This document shows, piece by piece, positions 35,169-44,522 of a stretch of 64,000 nt of DNA. The translations under genes and the position numbers were made by a program. This DNA comes from CAZOOK01 sp964581385 (GTDB lineage: Bacteria; Pseudomonadota; Gammaproteobacteria; Nevskiales; Nevskiaceae), in NCBI GenBank assembly GCA_964581385.1, contig CAZOOK010000004.1, positions 141,979 to 205,978 of the forward strand, given 5' to 3'. Below the pieces are notes generated by a model. That model had not been told where the DNA came from. It ran no database searches and was given only the letters and a program-made list of their open reading frames with translations. The stretch's first letter is position 1; each line of letters starts with the position of its first letter.

Positions 35169-36095
35169 GTGCAACCGATCATTTCAGTCAAAGGCCTTAC
35201 CAAGATCTACGCGTCGGACTTCCATGCGCTCAAAAGTATCGACCTCGAAATCCATCGCGGCGAAATCTTTGCCCTTCTGGGCCCCAACGGAGCCGGAAAA
35301 ACCACGCTGATCAACGTGATCTGCGGAATCGCCAATCCAACCCGAGGCGTTGTGGTGGCCGATGGACACGACATCGTTTCAGACTATCGGGCCGCACGCT
35401 CTAAGATCGGGCTGGTGCCACAGGAATTGTCCACCGACGCGTTCGAAAGCGTATGGGCCACGGTGAATTTCAGCCGCGGCCTCTTCGGTAAACCACCTGC
35501 GCCTGCATATATCGAAAAAATATTGCGCGAACTGTCCCTTTGGGACAAAAAGGATTCGAAGATCATGACGCTGTCCGGCGGCATGAAGCGCCGGGTGATG
35601 ATCGCCAAGGCACTATCGCACGAGCCGCTGATCCTGTTCCTCGACGAGCCCACCGCCGGTGTCGACGTCGAGCTGCGCCGTGACATGTGGGAGATGGTCC
35701 GTGGTCTGCGCGCCAGCGGAGTGACCATCATCCTCACGACTCACTACATCGATGAAGCCGAAGAAATGGCCGACCGCATCGGCGTGATCAACAAAGGTCA
35801 GCTCATTCTGGTGGAGGACAAGACCGTGCTGATGGCAAAGCTCGGCAAAAAGCAGTTGACCTTGTATCTGCAAAATCCGCTGCCGCGTATTCCCGATGAG
35901 TTTTCGGGTGAGCCGCTCGAACTAACGGCCGACGGCAAAATATTGGTCTATACCTTCGATGCCCAAAGCGAGCAGACTGGGATCGCCGCCCTCCTGAGAC
36001 GGCTGAGCGAGCACGGCATCGATTTCAAGAATCTGCAGTCCAGCGAAAGCTCTCTGGAGGAAATCTTCGTTAGCTTGGTTACGGAAAAGCCATGA
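35169..36095 (+). CDS. ABC exporter ATP-binding protein, YadG-like
   Basis: The 308-residue ATPase probably starts at GTG 35169 (AGGGACCGC before it) rather than a TTG eight codons upstream. It contains Walker A GPNGAGKTT, the signature LSGGMKRR, Walker B LILFLDEPTAGVDVE and the H-loop TTHYIDEAEEMADR. A C-terminal extension of about 75 residues ends ESSLEEIFVSLV, typical of ABC-2 drug/polysaccharide/lipid exporters. The next gene starts at an ATGA overlap and encodes the permease. With it the pair resembles E. coli YadG-YadH, whose substrate is unknown. Confidence 0.9.
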   Translation: MQPIISVKGLTKIYASDFHALKSIDLEIHRGEIFALLGPNGAGKTTLINVICGIANPTRGVVVADGHDIVSDYRAARSKIGLVPQELSTDAFESVWATVNFSRGLFGKPPAPAYIEKILRELSLWDKKDSKIMTLSGGMKRRVMIAKALSHEPLILFLDEPTAGVDVELRRDMWEMVRGLRASGVTIILTTHYIDEAEEMADRIGVINKGQLILVEDKTVLMAKLGKKQLTLYLQNPLPRIPDEFSGEPLELTADGKILVYTFDAQSEQTGIAALLRRLSEHGIDFKNLQSSESSLEEIFVSLVTEKP

Positions 36096-36853
36096 ATATC
36101 CATGCCATTCGCGCCATCTATCGTTTCGAGATGGCACGCACCGGACGTACGCTGATGCAGAGCATCGCATCGCCGGTACTCTCGACTTCGCTGTACTTCG
36201 TCGTGTTCGGCGCAGCGATCGGCTCGCGCATGGGCGCCATCGGCGGCATCAGCTACGGCGCTTTCATTATTCCAGGCTTGATCATGCTATCGCTGCTAAG
36301 TGAAAGTATTTCCAACGCCTCCTTCGGCATTTACATGCCGAAATTCACGGGAACGATCTACGAAATACTTTCCGCACCGATCTCCTACGTCGAAATCCTC
36401 ATCGGCTATGTCGGTGCCGCTACCACGAAGTCCATCGTCCTGGGCTTTCTCATTCTGGCCACGGCAAGACTGTTCGTTGCGTACCAGATCGCACACCCAC
36501 TGTGGATGATCGCCTTCCTGGTGCTCACCGCGGCAACGTTCAGTCTGTTTGGCTTCATTATCGGTATCTGGGCGGACGGCTTTGAGAAGCTGCAGATCGT
36601 GCCGCTGATGATCATCACACCACTGACCTTTTTGGGCGGCAGTTTCTACTCCATCAGCATGCTGCCACCGATCTGGCAGAAGCTTGCCTTGTTCAATCCG
36701 GTGGTTTACCTGATCAGTGGCTTCCGATGGAGCTTCTATGGTGTTTCCGACGTTAGTGTTGCCGTCAGCGCCGGCATGACAATCGTCTTCCTATTGTTGT
36801 GTCTCGCCGTCGTGAGATGGATATTCAAGACGGGATACCGGCTTCGCAGGTGA
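36092..36853 (+). CDS. ABC-2-type permease, YadH-like
   Basis: The 253-residue inner-membrane protein has about six helices. The N-terminal LSTSLYFVVFGAAIGSRMG and the C-terminal PLTFLGGSFYSISMLPPIWQ are the ABC-2 family hallmark, together with the FNPVVYLISGFRW segment. It is coupled to the ATPase gene by a 4-bp overlap and works as a homodimer with it. Substrate is not predictable from sequence. It converges on the peroxidase gene 35 bases downstream. Confidence 0.9.
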   Translation: MNIHAIRAIYRFEMARTGRTLMQSIASPVLSTSLYFVVFGAAIGSRMGAIGGISYGAFIIPGLIMLSLLSESISNASFGIYMPKFTGTIYEILSAPISYVEILIGYVGAATTKSIVLGFLILATARLFVAYQIAHPLWMIAFLVLTAATFSLFGFIIGIWADGFEKLQIVPLMIITPLTFLGGSFYSISMLPPIWQKLALFNPVVYLISGFRWSFYGVSDVSVAVSAGMTIVFLLLCLAVVRWIFKTGYRLRR

Positions 36854-36888
36854 ACCGGCGCGGCAATCCGGAGCGGTGAGCGCGCTTG

Positions 36889-38196
36889 TTACTTCGCGCC
36901 GCTCCAGCCATCGGTCAGTGTCCACAAGAACGCGATAACGTCCTCTATTTCATCCGTCGAGAGCGCGGGCTGAGCCTTCGGTCCCCGATCGAAAGGAGGT
37001 TCCCCGTCGATGTTGTTCTGATATTCAAGCGGCAGATCGTCGTACTTCCGAACCTGTCCCTGCGCGTCACGCGGGTACCACTTCTCTGGATGAATGTCCC
37101 GCTCCACGTAGAAGTGCAGAACCTCGTCGAGACTGTGAAATATGCCGTTGTGAAAGAACGTATGCCGCAGCCCCACATTGCGCAACGACGGCGAACGGAA
37201 CATGCCGCAGTACTCCGGCCGGTCCGCCAAGTCCGTACGGAGAGGTCCACACAACCCAAGATCGTAGTAATGCGGATCGTGATTGACTACGAGCGTTCGA
37301 TTGCGCGGCACGCCGATAGCCGCATAGCCAAAATCCGTGAACGATGGAAACGCCCCGCTAGAACCGAGCGCGCTCGGATGGCAATGCGCACAGCTGCCCT
37401 TGGCCGGATCGTTGAACAAAGCAAGTCCACGTATCTCGCGCTCTGACAAGTTCGCTTGATGGCGCAGGAACGCATCGAACTTGCTCGAATAGGGATAGAA
37501 ATCCGTCGGACTTTGCTGGAACACTTCAAGCGCCATGGCAGCGAAGTTGAATGCGGCCTCCGGGTTATCGAAGATCCTGTCGCCGAAAATTCGCCTGAAT
37601 TCGTCCGCATAATCTGATCGGGCGATCGCGAGAACGGCTTGTTCCGTGCTCTTGTTGGCCATCTCCTGAGGTGCGAGCAGCGGAATACGCGCCTGATCGT
37701 GTGCAGTCGGCGCGCGCCCGTCCCAGGTGCGGCCACCGGTGGGACCGTTATCCACGCTTTCGTCGAAGTCTTCGTCGTAATAGTGTTCGCTGAAGAACGG
37801 CACTCTTTGCAAATAGCGCAACGATGGCACTGCGCGCAATCCCTGCGTGCGCAGCTCAGGCCCGCCCAATTGGACGGAGCGCGCATTCGGCGGCCCATAC
37901 GCAAATGCAGGATCGTGGCAGGTCGCGCAGGACATGCGATGCGAGGCCGATAGATTGCGATCGAAGAACATATGGCGTCCAAGTGCTTCTAGCGCTGCCG
38001 CCGATGGCTGCGGCGGAACGGCTGAAGGAACGCTGGATACGGAGGGGGGCTCGGCTTCTGCGATTGCGGTCCGGGTCGCGGCGCTCGCCGATACGGTGAG
38101 CAAGAGCAGCGCAGCACTCATGACACCCAGCTTTGCAAAAGGATTCCGCAGCAGCCGGTTGGCCGGGCTAATTATTTTCATGCTGCATGAGGCCAT
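36889..38196 (-). CDS. di-haem cytochrome c peroxidase-family protein
   Basis: The 435-residue protein has a signal sequence (VMSAALLLLTVSASA) and two c-type haem sites: CATCH at residues 90-94 and CAHCH near 269. This spacing and the FFDRNLSASHRMSCATCH context fit the bacterial cytochrome c peroxidase/MauG family, periplasmic enzymes that reduce hydrogen peroxide or oxidise a protein partner. Later motifs PSLRNVGLRHTFFHNG and FHSLDEVLHFYVERD are typical of the C-terminal haem domain. ATG codons at 38196 and 38181 are both possible. It is divergent from the phospholipase-type gene across about 90 bases. Confidence 0.88.
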   Translation of the reverse strand: MASCSMKIISPANRLLRNPFAKLGVMSAALLLLTVSASAATRTAIAEAEPPSVSSVPSAVPPQPSAAALEALGRHMFFDRNLSASHRMSCATCHDPAFAYGPPNARSVQLGGPELRTQGLRAVPSLRYLQRVPFFSEHYYDEDFDESVDNGPTGGRTWDGRAPTAHDQARIPLLAPQEMANKSTEQAVLAIARSDYADEFRRIFGDRIFDNPEAAFNFAAMALEVFQQSPTDFYPYSSKFDAFLRHQANLSEREIRGLALFNDPAKGSCAHCHPSALGSSGAFPSFTDFGYAAIGVPRNRTLVVNHDPHYYDLGLCGPLRTDLADRPEYCGMFRSPSLRNVGLRHTFFHNGIFHSLDEVLHFYVERDIHPEKWYPRDAQGQVRKYDDLPLEYQNNIDGEPPFDRGPKAQPALSTDEIEDVIAFLWTLTDGWSGAK

Positions 38197-38287
38197 TCAT
38201 TCGAGCCTATAGGCATCACTCAACATCGATATCGCGGATAAGATACTGCGATTATCGGCTCCGCTGACAGCGACGAGGAGCGTCTTT

Positions 38288-39937
38288 TTGGATATGCAGC
38301 CCGAATTCGGATACCGCCGTCGTTTTGTATTGTCGCTGATGGTCGGCGCCATGATATTCAACGCCGACGCTGGCGAAGGCGATGTGGCGACTGTCACAAA
38401 CGCGCTGCGAAGCAAGATCACCAACATTGTCGTGATCTACGCCGAAAATCGCAGCTTCGATAATTTGTACGGATTGTTTCCCGGCGCCAACGGCATCCCG
38501 GGCGTGAATCCGTCGTCGAGTGGCACTTATATTGCGCAAATCGACCGCGATGCGGCCCAGACGCCGTTGAAAGCGCTGCCGCCAGTCTGGGGCGGCGTGA
38601 CCACAACGGGACACCAGCCAGTGGTGACGCAGGCGCAGAGTGCGAATCTGCCGAACGCACCATTTCGCATCGAATCGGCATTCGGCATCACGCTGCCGAT
38701 CACCATCGTCACGCGCGATCTCGCTCACCGCTTCTACGAAAACCAGATGCAGATCGATGGCGGCCGCAACGACCAGTTCGTCGCCTACGGCGATTCCGGC
38801 GCGCTGGTGATGGGTTACTACGACGGCGGCACGATGGCGATGTGGAAGATCGCACAGCAGTACACGCTGGCCGACAACTTCTTTATGGGTGCTTTCGGCG
38901 GCTCGTTTATCAACCATCAGTATCTGATCTGCGCCTGCGCACCGGAATATCCGCACGCGGACACCGTGCCTGCGCGTCCCACGCTTACGCTCCTCGAAAA
39001 GGATAGTCAGGGACATGAGTTGCCGCGTCTTTCACTGGCTTCGACATCGCCGCCGTCCGCGATGGACGGACCGCCAGCTTTTGCCGGCAGCGGCAACATC
39101 GCGCCGGCGAACTATTTCGGCGACGGCAAGTTTCATGCGGTGAATACGATGCAGCCGGCCTATCAACCGAGCGGCAACCCACCGGTCGCGAGCGATACCA
39201 AACGGTTGTTCGCCGATCCGGGCAAACCAACGACGTTGCCGCCGCAGACGCAAGGCACCATCGGCGATCTGCTCGATGCCAAAGGCGTCAGCTGGAAATG
39301 GTATTCCGGCGCTTGGAAGCAGGCATCGGCGGATCGTTCGCTCATCTACAACGGCGTGTGGCCCAATTTTCAGCCGCATCACCAGCCATTCAACTACTAC
39401 GCTGCGTTCGATCCGGTCACTCGGGCCGATGCGCGCAAGGCACATCTGAAGGACTACGACGATCTCATTGCGGACATTCATCACGGCACGCTGCCGGCCG
39501 TCGCTTTCTACAAACCGGAAGGTGATCTGAACCAGCACGCCGGCTATGCATCGGTACAGGAGGGCGACAGCCACATCGCCGATGTCATCGTCAATCTTCA
39601 GGCCGGCCCGCAGTGGAAGAACATGATTATCATCGTCGCCTATGACGAAAACGGCGGCTTCTGGGACCACGTCGCGCCGCCGAAAGGCGACGCGCTGGGT
39701 CCCGGCACACGGATTCCCGCAATCATCATTTCACCGTATTCAAAAATGGGAGCGGTGGATCACACGCAATACGACACCGGCTCGATTCTGCGCCTGATCA
39801 CGCGTCGGTATGGACTCGACACTTTGCCCGGATTGTCCCGACGCAGTCAGGCGCTGACGAGCAATGGCGCGCAACCAATGGGCGATCTCACCGCCGCGCT
39901 GAACTTGCCGACGGCGGCGGCGAGCACTGGCAAGTAG
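38288..39937 (+). CDS. phospholipase C/acid phosphatase-family secreted phosphoesterase
   Basis: The TTG at 38288 lies seven bases after GAGGAG and is preferred; an ATG at 38294 is the alternative. The ~549-residue product has a short export signal (RRRFVLSLMVGAMIFNADA). The PF04185-type phosphoesterase core begins IVVIYAENRSFDNLYGLFPG and continues with YDENGGFWDHVAPPKGD and TRIPAIIISPYSKMG near the C-terminus. These are the metal-binding and catalytic signatures shared by non-haemolytic phospholipase C and AcpA-type acid phosphatases. It probably acts outside the cytoplasm. Whether it cuts lipids or soluble phosphomonoesters cannot be told. Confidence 0.9.
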   Translation: MDMQPEFGYRRRFVLSLMVGAMIFNADAGEGDVATVTNALRSKITNIVVIYAENRSFDNLYGLFPGANGIPGVNPSSSGTYIAQIDRDAAQTPLKALPPVWGGVTTTGHQPVVTQAQSANLPNAPFRIESAFGITLPITIVTRDLAHRFYENQMQIDGGRNDQFVAYGDSGALVMGYYDGGTMAMWKIAQQYTLADNFFMGAFGGSFINHQYLICACAPEYPHADTVPARPTLTLLEKDSQGHELPRLSLASTSPPSAMDGPPAFAGSGNIAPANYFGDGKFHAVNTMQPAYQPSGNPPVASDTKRLFADPGKPTTLPPQTQGTIGDLLDAKGVSWKWYSGAWKQASADRSLIYNGVWPNFQPHHQPFNYYAAFDPVTRADARKAHLKDYDDLIADIHHGTLPAVAFYKPEGDLNQHAGYASVQEGDSHIADVIVNLQAGPQWKNMIIIVAYDENGGFWDHVAPPKGDALGPGTRIPAIIISPYSKMGAVDHTQYDTGSILRLITRRYGLDTLPGLSRRSQALTSNGAQPMGDLTAALNLPTAAASTGK

Positions 39938-39953
39938 CGATTGCTACTCGCTA

Positions 39954-41207
39954 TCAAAACACCATTGATTCGTTCTCTGTGCGCACCCGCGCCAACAGCA
40001 GAATTCCCCCGACGAAGAAAATCGCAAGCACGAGAATCGATAGTCGCGGACTTCCGGTCGTGGCGGCGACGATACCGACCACCGCCGGTCCCAGCACCGC
40101 ACCAAACTTGCCGAGCATGTTATAGAAACCGAAGTACTCGCCTGCCCGCTCGCGCGGAATCAGTCGCGAGAAATAGGAACGCGATAGCGCCTGCACGCCA
40201 CCCTGCACCAGCGCGACCGCCGCCGCCATTTCGTAGAACTGTGTTTCGGTGCGCATCGTGTAAGCCCAGAAAGTGACGAGCACGAAGACACATAGTCCCA
40301 GATTGATGGCACGCTTGGCGCCGATGCGCCCGGCGAGCCGCCCAAAACCCCAGGCCGCCGGAAAGCTTAGAAACTGGACCATCAGCAGCGCCTGGATCAG
40401 CGTCGACTGTGCGAAGCCGAGCTTGACTCCGAAGTCCACCGCCATCTGCTGGAGAGTGCCGATGGCGTCGATGTAGAGCCAGTACGCGAGCAGGAAGTTG
40501 AGAACAGTTCGATTGCGCAGAACGCTTTTCAGCGTCTCCCGCAATTCGTGCCAGCCGGTGGCTTCCCGCACCGACGGCGCTTCGGGCACGTGGCGGAACA
40601 GCGGCAACGCGAACACGGCCCACCACAGCGCAGCAAGCGCGAATACGATACGCGTCGCCATCGCAGTGCCGGAAATTCCAAACCAATGCGGATGCAGCAC
40701 CATTAACACCGCCAGCAGCAGCATGACGCCGCCGCCGAGATAGCCGAGCGCGAAGCCAAATGCTGAAATGCGGTCCGACTCGCGCGCATCCGCGACCTGC
40801 ACGATCAGTGCATCCTGAAACGACGAGCCTGCGAAAAAGCCCACCGAGGAGATCAACAACGCACTCAGCGCCCACGGCCAGCCGCCGGGACCGATCAGGC
40901 TCAAGGCGAACGTCGCGACGACGCCGATGGCCGTGAACCATCCGAGCCAGAGCTTCTTCTGTCCCCTACGATCGGCCAGTGCGCCCAGCCACGGCGAGAT
41001 CAGCATCACGATCAGGCTCGCGCAGGAATTCGTCAGCCCGAAATAGAGCGTGGTGGTCGGGCCCGGCAAACCCTTGGCCCAATAACTCGATAGGAAAATC
41101 GGAAACAGGCCGACGAGCACGGAGGTGGCGTAAGCATGATTGGCCCAGCCGTACAGCGCCCAGGCCCATTGGCTGCGGCGGCGATCGCCCGCATCGCTCG
41201 CAATCAC
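39954..41207 (-). CDS. UMF1-type MFS transporter
   Basis: The 417-residue protein has about twelve transmembrane helices. ALYGWANHAYATSVLVGLFP near the start and LADRRGQKKLWL after helix 2 match the UMF1 (Atg22-like) branch of the major facilitator superfamily. The later segment SRSYFSRLIPRERAGEYFGF is also typical. Members are often annotated as permeases for amino acids or nucleosides, but few are characterised. Its start overlaps the rimI stop by four bases, so it is the last gene of the uracil-glycosylase-rimI-transporter operon. It converges on the phosphoesterase gene. Confidence 0.85.
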   Translation of the reverse strand: MIASDAGDRRRSQWAWALYGWANHAYATSVLVGLFPIFLSSYWAKGLPGPTTTLYFGLTNSCASLIVMLISPWLGALADRRGQKKLWLGWFTAIGVVATFALSLIGPGGWPWALSALLISSVGFFAGSSFQDALIVQVADARESDRISAFGFALGYLGGGVMLLLAVLMVLHPHWFGISGTAMATRIVFALAALWWAVFALPLFRHVPEAPSVREATGWHELRETLKSVLRNRTVLNFLLAYWLYIDAIGTLQQMAVDFGVKLGFAQSTLIQALLMVQFLSFPAAWGFGRLAGRIGAKRAINLGLCVFVLVTFWAYTMRTETQFYEMAAAVALVQGGVQALSRSYFSRLIPRERAGEYFGFYNMLGKFGAVLGPAVVGIVAATTGSPRLSILVLAIFFVGGILLLARVRTENESMVF

Positions 41208-41671
41208 AGAATGTCGAAGCCCAACAGCAGCGCATCCTCGCGCCCGTTCGCCGCGGGGTAGTATCCCTTTCGCACACCGAGACGCTTGAAGCCATACGCT
41301 TCGTACAGTGCGATGGCGGCTTTGTTCGATTTACGCACTTCCAGCAGGACCAGTGTCGCGTTGGCCGCCCGCGCGAGGGTGAGCAGATGTTCGAGGAGAA
41401 GACCGCCGAGTCCATTGCGATGATAAGCCGGATCGACGCATAGATTGAGCACGTGAACCTCATCCACGGCCATGCTCATGATCAAATAGCCGGAGATCGC
41501 ACCATCGGGATCGATCGCGACCCAGCCGCTATAGCCGGCTTTGATGCAGTCGCGAAAGATGCCTTCGCTCCACGGAAACTCGTACGCGCGGCGCTCGATA
41601 TCGATGATACGCGGAAGTTGCGAAGCCTCCATCGGCAGCAACTGCCACGCCGGCCGCAATCGCGCGTTCAC
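41204..41671 (-). CDS. rimI: ribosomal protein S18-alanine N-acetyltransferase
   Basis: The 155-residue GNAT enzyme acetylates the N-terminal alanine of ribosomal protein S18. The acetyl-CoA site appears as VDPAYHRNGLGGLLLEHLL and the RimI-type C-terminal YEAYGFKRLGVRKGYYPA is complete. The start is GTG at 41671; an ATG at 41632 is possible. In many bacteria rimI follows tsaB, but here a uracil-DNA glycosylase precedes it and no tsaB is seen. Confidence 0.93.
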   Translation of the reverse strand: MNARLRPAWQLLPMEASQLPRIIDIERRAYEFPWSEGIFRDCIKAGYSGWVAIDPDGAISGYLIMSMAVDEVHVLNLCVDPAYHRNGLGGLLLEHLLTLARAANATLVLLEVRKSNKAAIALYEAYGFKRLGVRKGYYPAANGREDALLLGFDIL

Positions 41672-41696
41672 ACCGACCTCGACGGCCGGACCGCAA

Positions 41697-42500
41697 TCAA
41701 GCGTGATCCTGCAGGAAACGATGGATACGCTTGAGATCCTGCCAGCTCTTCGCTTTTTCGCCAGGACTGCGCAGCAGATAAGCGGGATGGTAAGTGATCA
41801 GCACCGGCGTGCGATCGGAACCGTATTCGTATAGTGGTCCACGCAGTTTCGATAGCGGCGCGTCCGTGGCGAGCAAGCGTTGCGCCGCGACGCGCCCGAG
41901 CGCGACGATCAGCTTCGGCCGCACAAGGTGGATCTGCTGATCCAGATAAGGCCGGCAGGCTTCGACCTCATCTGGCTCCGGATCGCGATTGCCCGGCGGC
42001 CGGCACTTTACGACATTGGCGATGAATACGGACTTCTGCAGATTCGTCTCATTGCGCGAGCGGCCGATGGCTTTCAGCATCTCGTCGAGCAGCTTGCCGG
42101 CGCGTCCAACGAACGGCTCGCCGCGCGCGTCCTCGTCCGCGCCGGGTCCCTCGCCGATCACCATCAACGGTGCCTGCATCTGGCCGACACCGAACACCGT
42201 GTTCGTGCGTGTCTTGCACAGCTTGCAGCGCGTGCAGCCGGCAACAGCGGCGCGCAGGCCGTCCCAATCGCGGGGAACTTCAGGGAGCGGAGCGGCGGGT
42301 TTGGCTACGGGCATGGATGGTGTTGGTGAGGAAACTTCACGAGTGACTGGAGCGGCCGCATCACTGCGAATCGCGACGGCCGGCTCAGACTGAATTTCAT
42401 TTGTGACCGCATCGTCGGCCGTGGCAGCCGGCGCGGTGCGAGACACCCAGCGTTCGATTCCAAGGGCGTCGAGATAGCGATTTCGGCGGGTGGAGTCCAT
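41697..42500 (-). CDS. type-4 uracil-DNA glycosylase (iron-sulfur)
   Basis: The 267-residue enzyme removes uracil from DNA. Four cysteines bind a 4Fe-4S cluster: C89 and C92 or C95 in GCTRCKLC and two further ones in VKCRPPGNRDP and EACRPYL. The catalytic motif is GEGPGADEDARGEPFVGRAG, and the C-terminal ITYHPAYLLRSP is the family HPxxLL motif. An N-terminal 75-residue Pro/Ala-rich extension (absent from minimal family members) looks disordered. It is the first gene of the operon with rimI and the MFS gene. Confidence 0.93.
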   Translation of the reverse strand: MDSTRRNRYLDALGIERWVSRTAPAATADDAVTNEIQSEPAVAIRSDAAAPVTREVSSPTPSMPVAKPAAPLPEVPRDWDGLRAAVAGCTRCKLCKTRTNTVFGVGQMQAPLMVIGEGPGADEDARGEPFVGRAGKLLDEMLKAIGRSRNETNLQKSVFIANVVKCRPPGNRDPEPDEVEACRPYLDQQIHLVRPKLIVALGRVAAQRLLATDAPLSKLRGPLYEYGSDRTPVLITYHPAYLLRSPGEKAKSWQDLKRIHRFLQDHA

Positions 42501-42545
42501 ATATATTCGAGCGCGAATCTATCGAGAAATCACGGCTGTGATCAA

Positions 42546-42635
42546 GCGTAGCCCGGATGCGGCGCAGCGAAATCCGGGGCAGAGTTGATTTGACCCAGTG
42601 AACCCCGCATTTCACTCCGTTCCATGCGGGTTACC
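42546..42635. repeat. pair of GC-rich palindromic intergenic repeats
   Basis: Two modules lie between the glycosylase and lipoprotein genes. GCCCGGATGCGGCGCAGCG with AAATCCGGG forms one interrupted hairpin (42551-42579). CCCGCATTTCACTCCG with CATGCGGG forms another (42604-42631). Both have the character of widely dispersed proteobacterial intergenic repeats. Confidence 0.5.
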
Positions 42636-42642
42636 CTCGCTC

Positions 42643-43011
42643 TCACGACTCTGGAACCAATACAACTGTACCGAGTTCAAGTGGTTTTGATGGCGAAACG
42701 TCCTTGCCATAGCGCACCGTTACTGAGTGCGGCTGGAACCCGACACACTTTAACTCCAATGTGTAAGTGCTTTTATTCGGCGCGACAGTAAATAGACTGT
42801 CAATACGGTGAGGATCCACAGGGCCATTACAGCACGAAAGAGCGTCAGCAGGTTCCGTGATAGCAAGCGTGCAATTACTAAGTGAGGAAGACGTGCTCGC
42901 AACCGCATCACCACGCACGCGAAACCCGCCGTCACACGCAGCGAGAAAAGCAATTGACCCGAAAGCGAATGCTCTACTAATCACTGACGTCCAACGCGCG
43001 TTATCGCGCAT
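42643..43011 (-). CDS. small lipoprotein overlapping the end of purF
   Basis: The 122-residue product begins MRDNARWTSVISRAFAFGS and continues IAFLAACDGG, giving a lipobox-like LAAC and a mature N-terminal Cys26. Two further cysteines adjoin (SCCNGP). The C-terminal half looks like a compact beta domain (TYTLELKCVGFQPHSVTV). The ATG lies within the last 11 bases of purF, so translation is probably coupled. No known domain is recognised. Base composition is richer in A/T than purF, hinting at later acquisition. Confidence 0.6.
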   Translation of the reverse strand: MRDNARWTSVISRAFAFGSIAFLAACDGGFRVRGDAVASTSSSLSNCTLAITEPADALSCCNGPVDPHRIDSLFTVAPNKSTYTLELKCVGFQPHSVTVRYGKDVSPSKPLELGTVVLVPES

Positions 43012-44518
43012 TATTCAGCTCAATCACCACATTCCCCGCCCGCACGCGCCGCGCTTCTTTCGCCGCGTCGGAGCGGAACAGCTCAAGCTGACTGAGATAC
43101 TTGTCGTCGATATCCTGCGTCACGTATTCGCCGGTGAAGACGGAGGTATCGAAGCGCTCGATCCGCGAATGCTTGTGGCGCACCGCGTCAATGAGATCGT
43201 CGAGGTCCTGAAAGATCAGGCGATCTGCACCGAGCAACTTTTCGAGTTCGGGCACGGTGCGGCCGTAGGCGATCAGTTCGGTCGATGTCGGCATGTCGAT
43301 GCCGTAGACGTTCGGATAGCGGACCGGCGGCGCGGCCGAAGCGAAGTAGACTTTGCGGGCGCCCGCTTCGCGCGCCATGTCGACGATTTCCTTGCTCGTC
43401 GTGCCGCGCACGATGGAGTCGTCGACCAGCAGCACGTTCTTGCGATTGAATTCGACATCGATCGGATTCAGTTTCTGCCGCACGCTTTTCTGGCGCTGCG
43501 CCTGACCCGGCATGATGAAGGTACGGCCGATGTAGCGGTTCTTGACGAAGCCTTCGCGATATTTCACGCCGAGACGGTTAGCGACTTCGGCGCCAGCGAC
43601 GCGGCTGGTATCGGGAATCGGGATGACTACGTCGATATCGTGGTCGGGCCATTCGCGCAGGATTTTTTCCGCCAGCTTCTCGCCCATGCGCAGGCGCGCC
43701 TTGTAGACGTAGATGCTGTCCATGATCGAATCCGGTCGCGCCAGATAGACGTGCTCGAAGATGCACGGCGAGTACACCGGATTGGCGGCGCACTGGCGCT
43801 TGTGGATCTGTCCGTCGAGCGTGATGTAGACGGCCTCGCCGGGCATGATGTCGGCGATGATTTCGAAGCCGGCCGCATCGAACGCGACGCTTTCCGACGC
43901 GATCATGTAATCGACACCGTGTACACCTTCACGGCGACCGTAGACGATGGGGCGAATACCGAACGGATCGCGGAAACCAACGATGCCATAGCCGCTGATC
44001 ATCGCCACGCAAGCGTAAGCGCCACGCGCGCGCAGGTGCACACGCGACACCGCCTCGAAAATTTCCCTTGGTGAAACGCGCAGCGTGCCGCACATCATCA
44101 GTTCGTGCGCGAACACGTTCATCAGTACTTCGGAATCGGAATCCGTATTCAGATGACGGCGATCGTCGGCGAACAGTTCCTGCTTGAGCACGTCCGCGTT
44201 GGTGAGGTTGCCGTTGTGCGACAGGCAGATGCCGAACGGTGTATTCGTATAGAAAGGCTGCGCCTCGGCGGAACTTGCACAGCCCGCGGTCGGATAGCGG
44301 ACGTGGCCGACGCCCATGTTGCCGCGCAGGCGGATCATGGACTCATCCTTGTTGAACACGTCACGGACGAGGCCGTTGTCCTTGTGCAGATAGAGACGGT
44401 CACCATCGTTGGTGACGATGCCCGCGGCGTCCTGGCCGCGGTGCTGGAGCATGGTCAGCGCGTCGTAGATTTCCTGGTTTACCGGTGTTTTGGCGACGAC
44501 GCCGACAATGCCGCACAT
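43001..44518 (-). CDS. purF: amidophosphoribosyltransferase
   Basis: The 505-residue enzyme converts PRPP and glutamine to phosphoribosylamine, the first step of de novo purine synthesis. The class-II glutaminase nucleophile is Cys2 in MCGIVGVVAKTPVNQEIY. The PRPP loop is VLLVDDSIVRGTT near residue 365. No iron-sulfur cysteine cluster is evident, matching the E. coli type. cvpA lies five bases upstream on the same strand, as in E. coli. Confidence 0.97.
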   Translation of the reverse strand: MCGIVGVVAKTPVNQEIYDALTMLQHRGQDAAGIVTNDGDRLYLHKDNGLVRDVFNKDESMIRLRGNMGVGHVRYPTAGCASSAEAQPFYTNTPFGICLSHNGNLTNADVLKQELFADDRRHLNTDSDSEVLMNVFAHELMMCGTLRVSPREIFEAVSRVHLRARGAYACVAMISGYGIVGFRDPFGIRPIVYGRREGVHGVDYMIASESVAFDAAGFEIIADIMPGEAVYITLDGQIHKRQCAANPVYSPCIFEHVYLARPDSIMDSIYVYKARLRMGEKLAEKILREWPDHDIDVVIPIPDTSRVAGAEVANRLGVKYREGFVKNRYIGRTFIMPGQAQRQKSVRQKLNPIDVEFNRKNVLLVDDSIVRGTTSKEIVDMAREAGARKVYFASAAPPVRYPNVYGIDMPTSTELIAYGRTVPELEKLLGADRLIFQDLDDLIDAVRHKHSRIERFDTSVFTGEYVTQDIDDKYLSQLELFRSDAAKEARRVRAGNVVIELNNAR

Positions 44519-44522
44519 GAGT

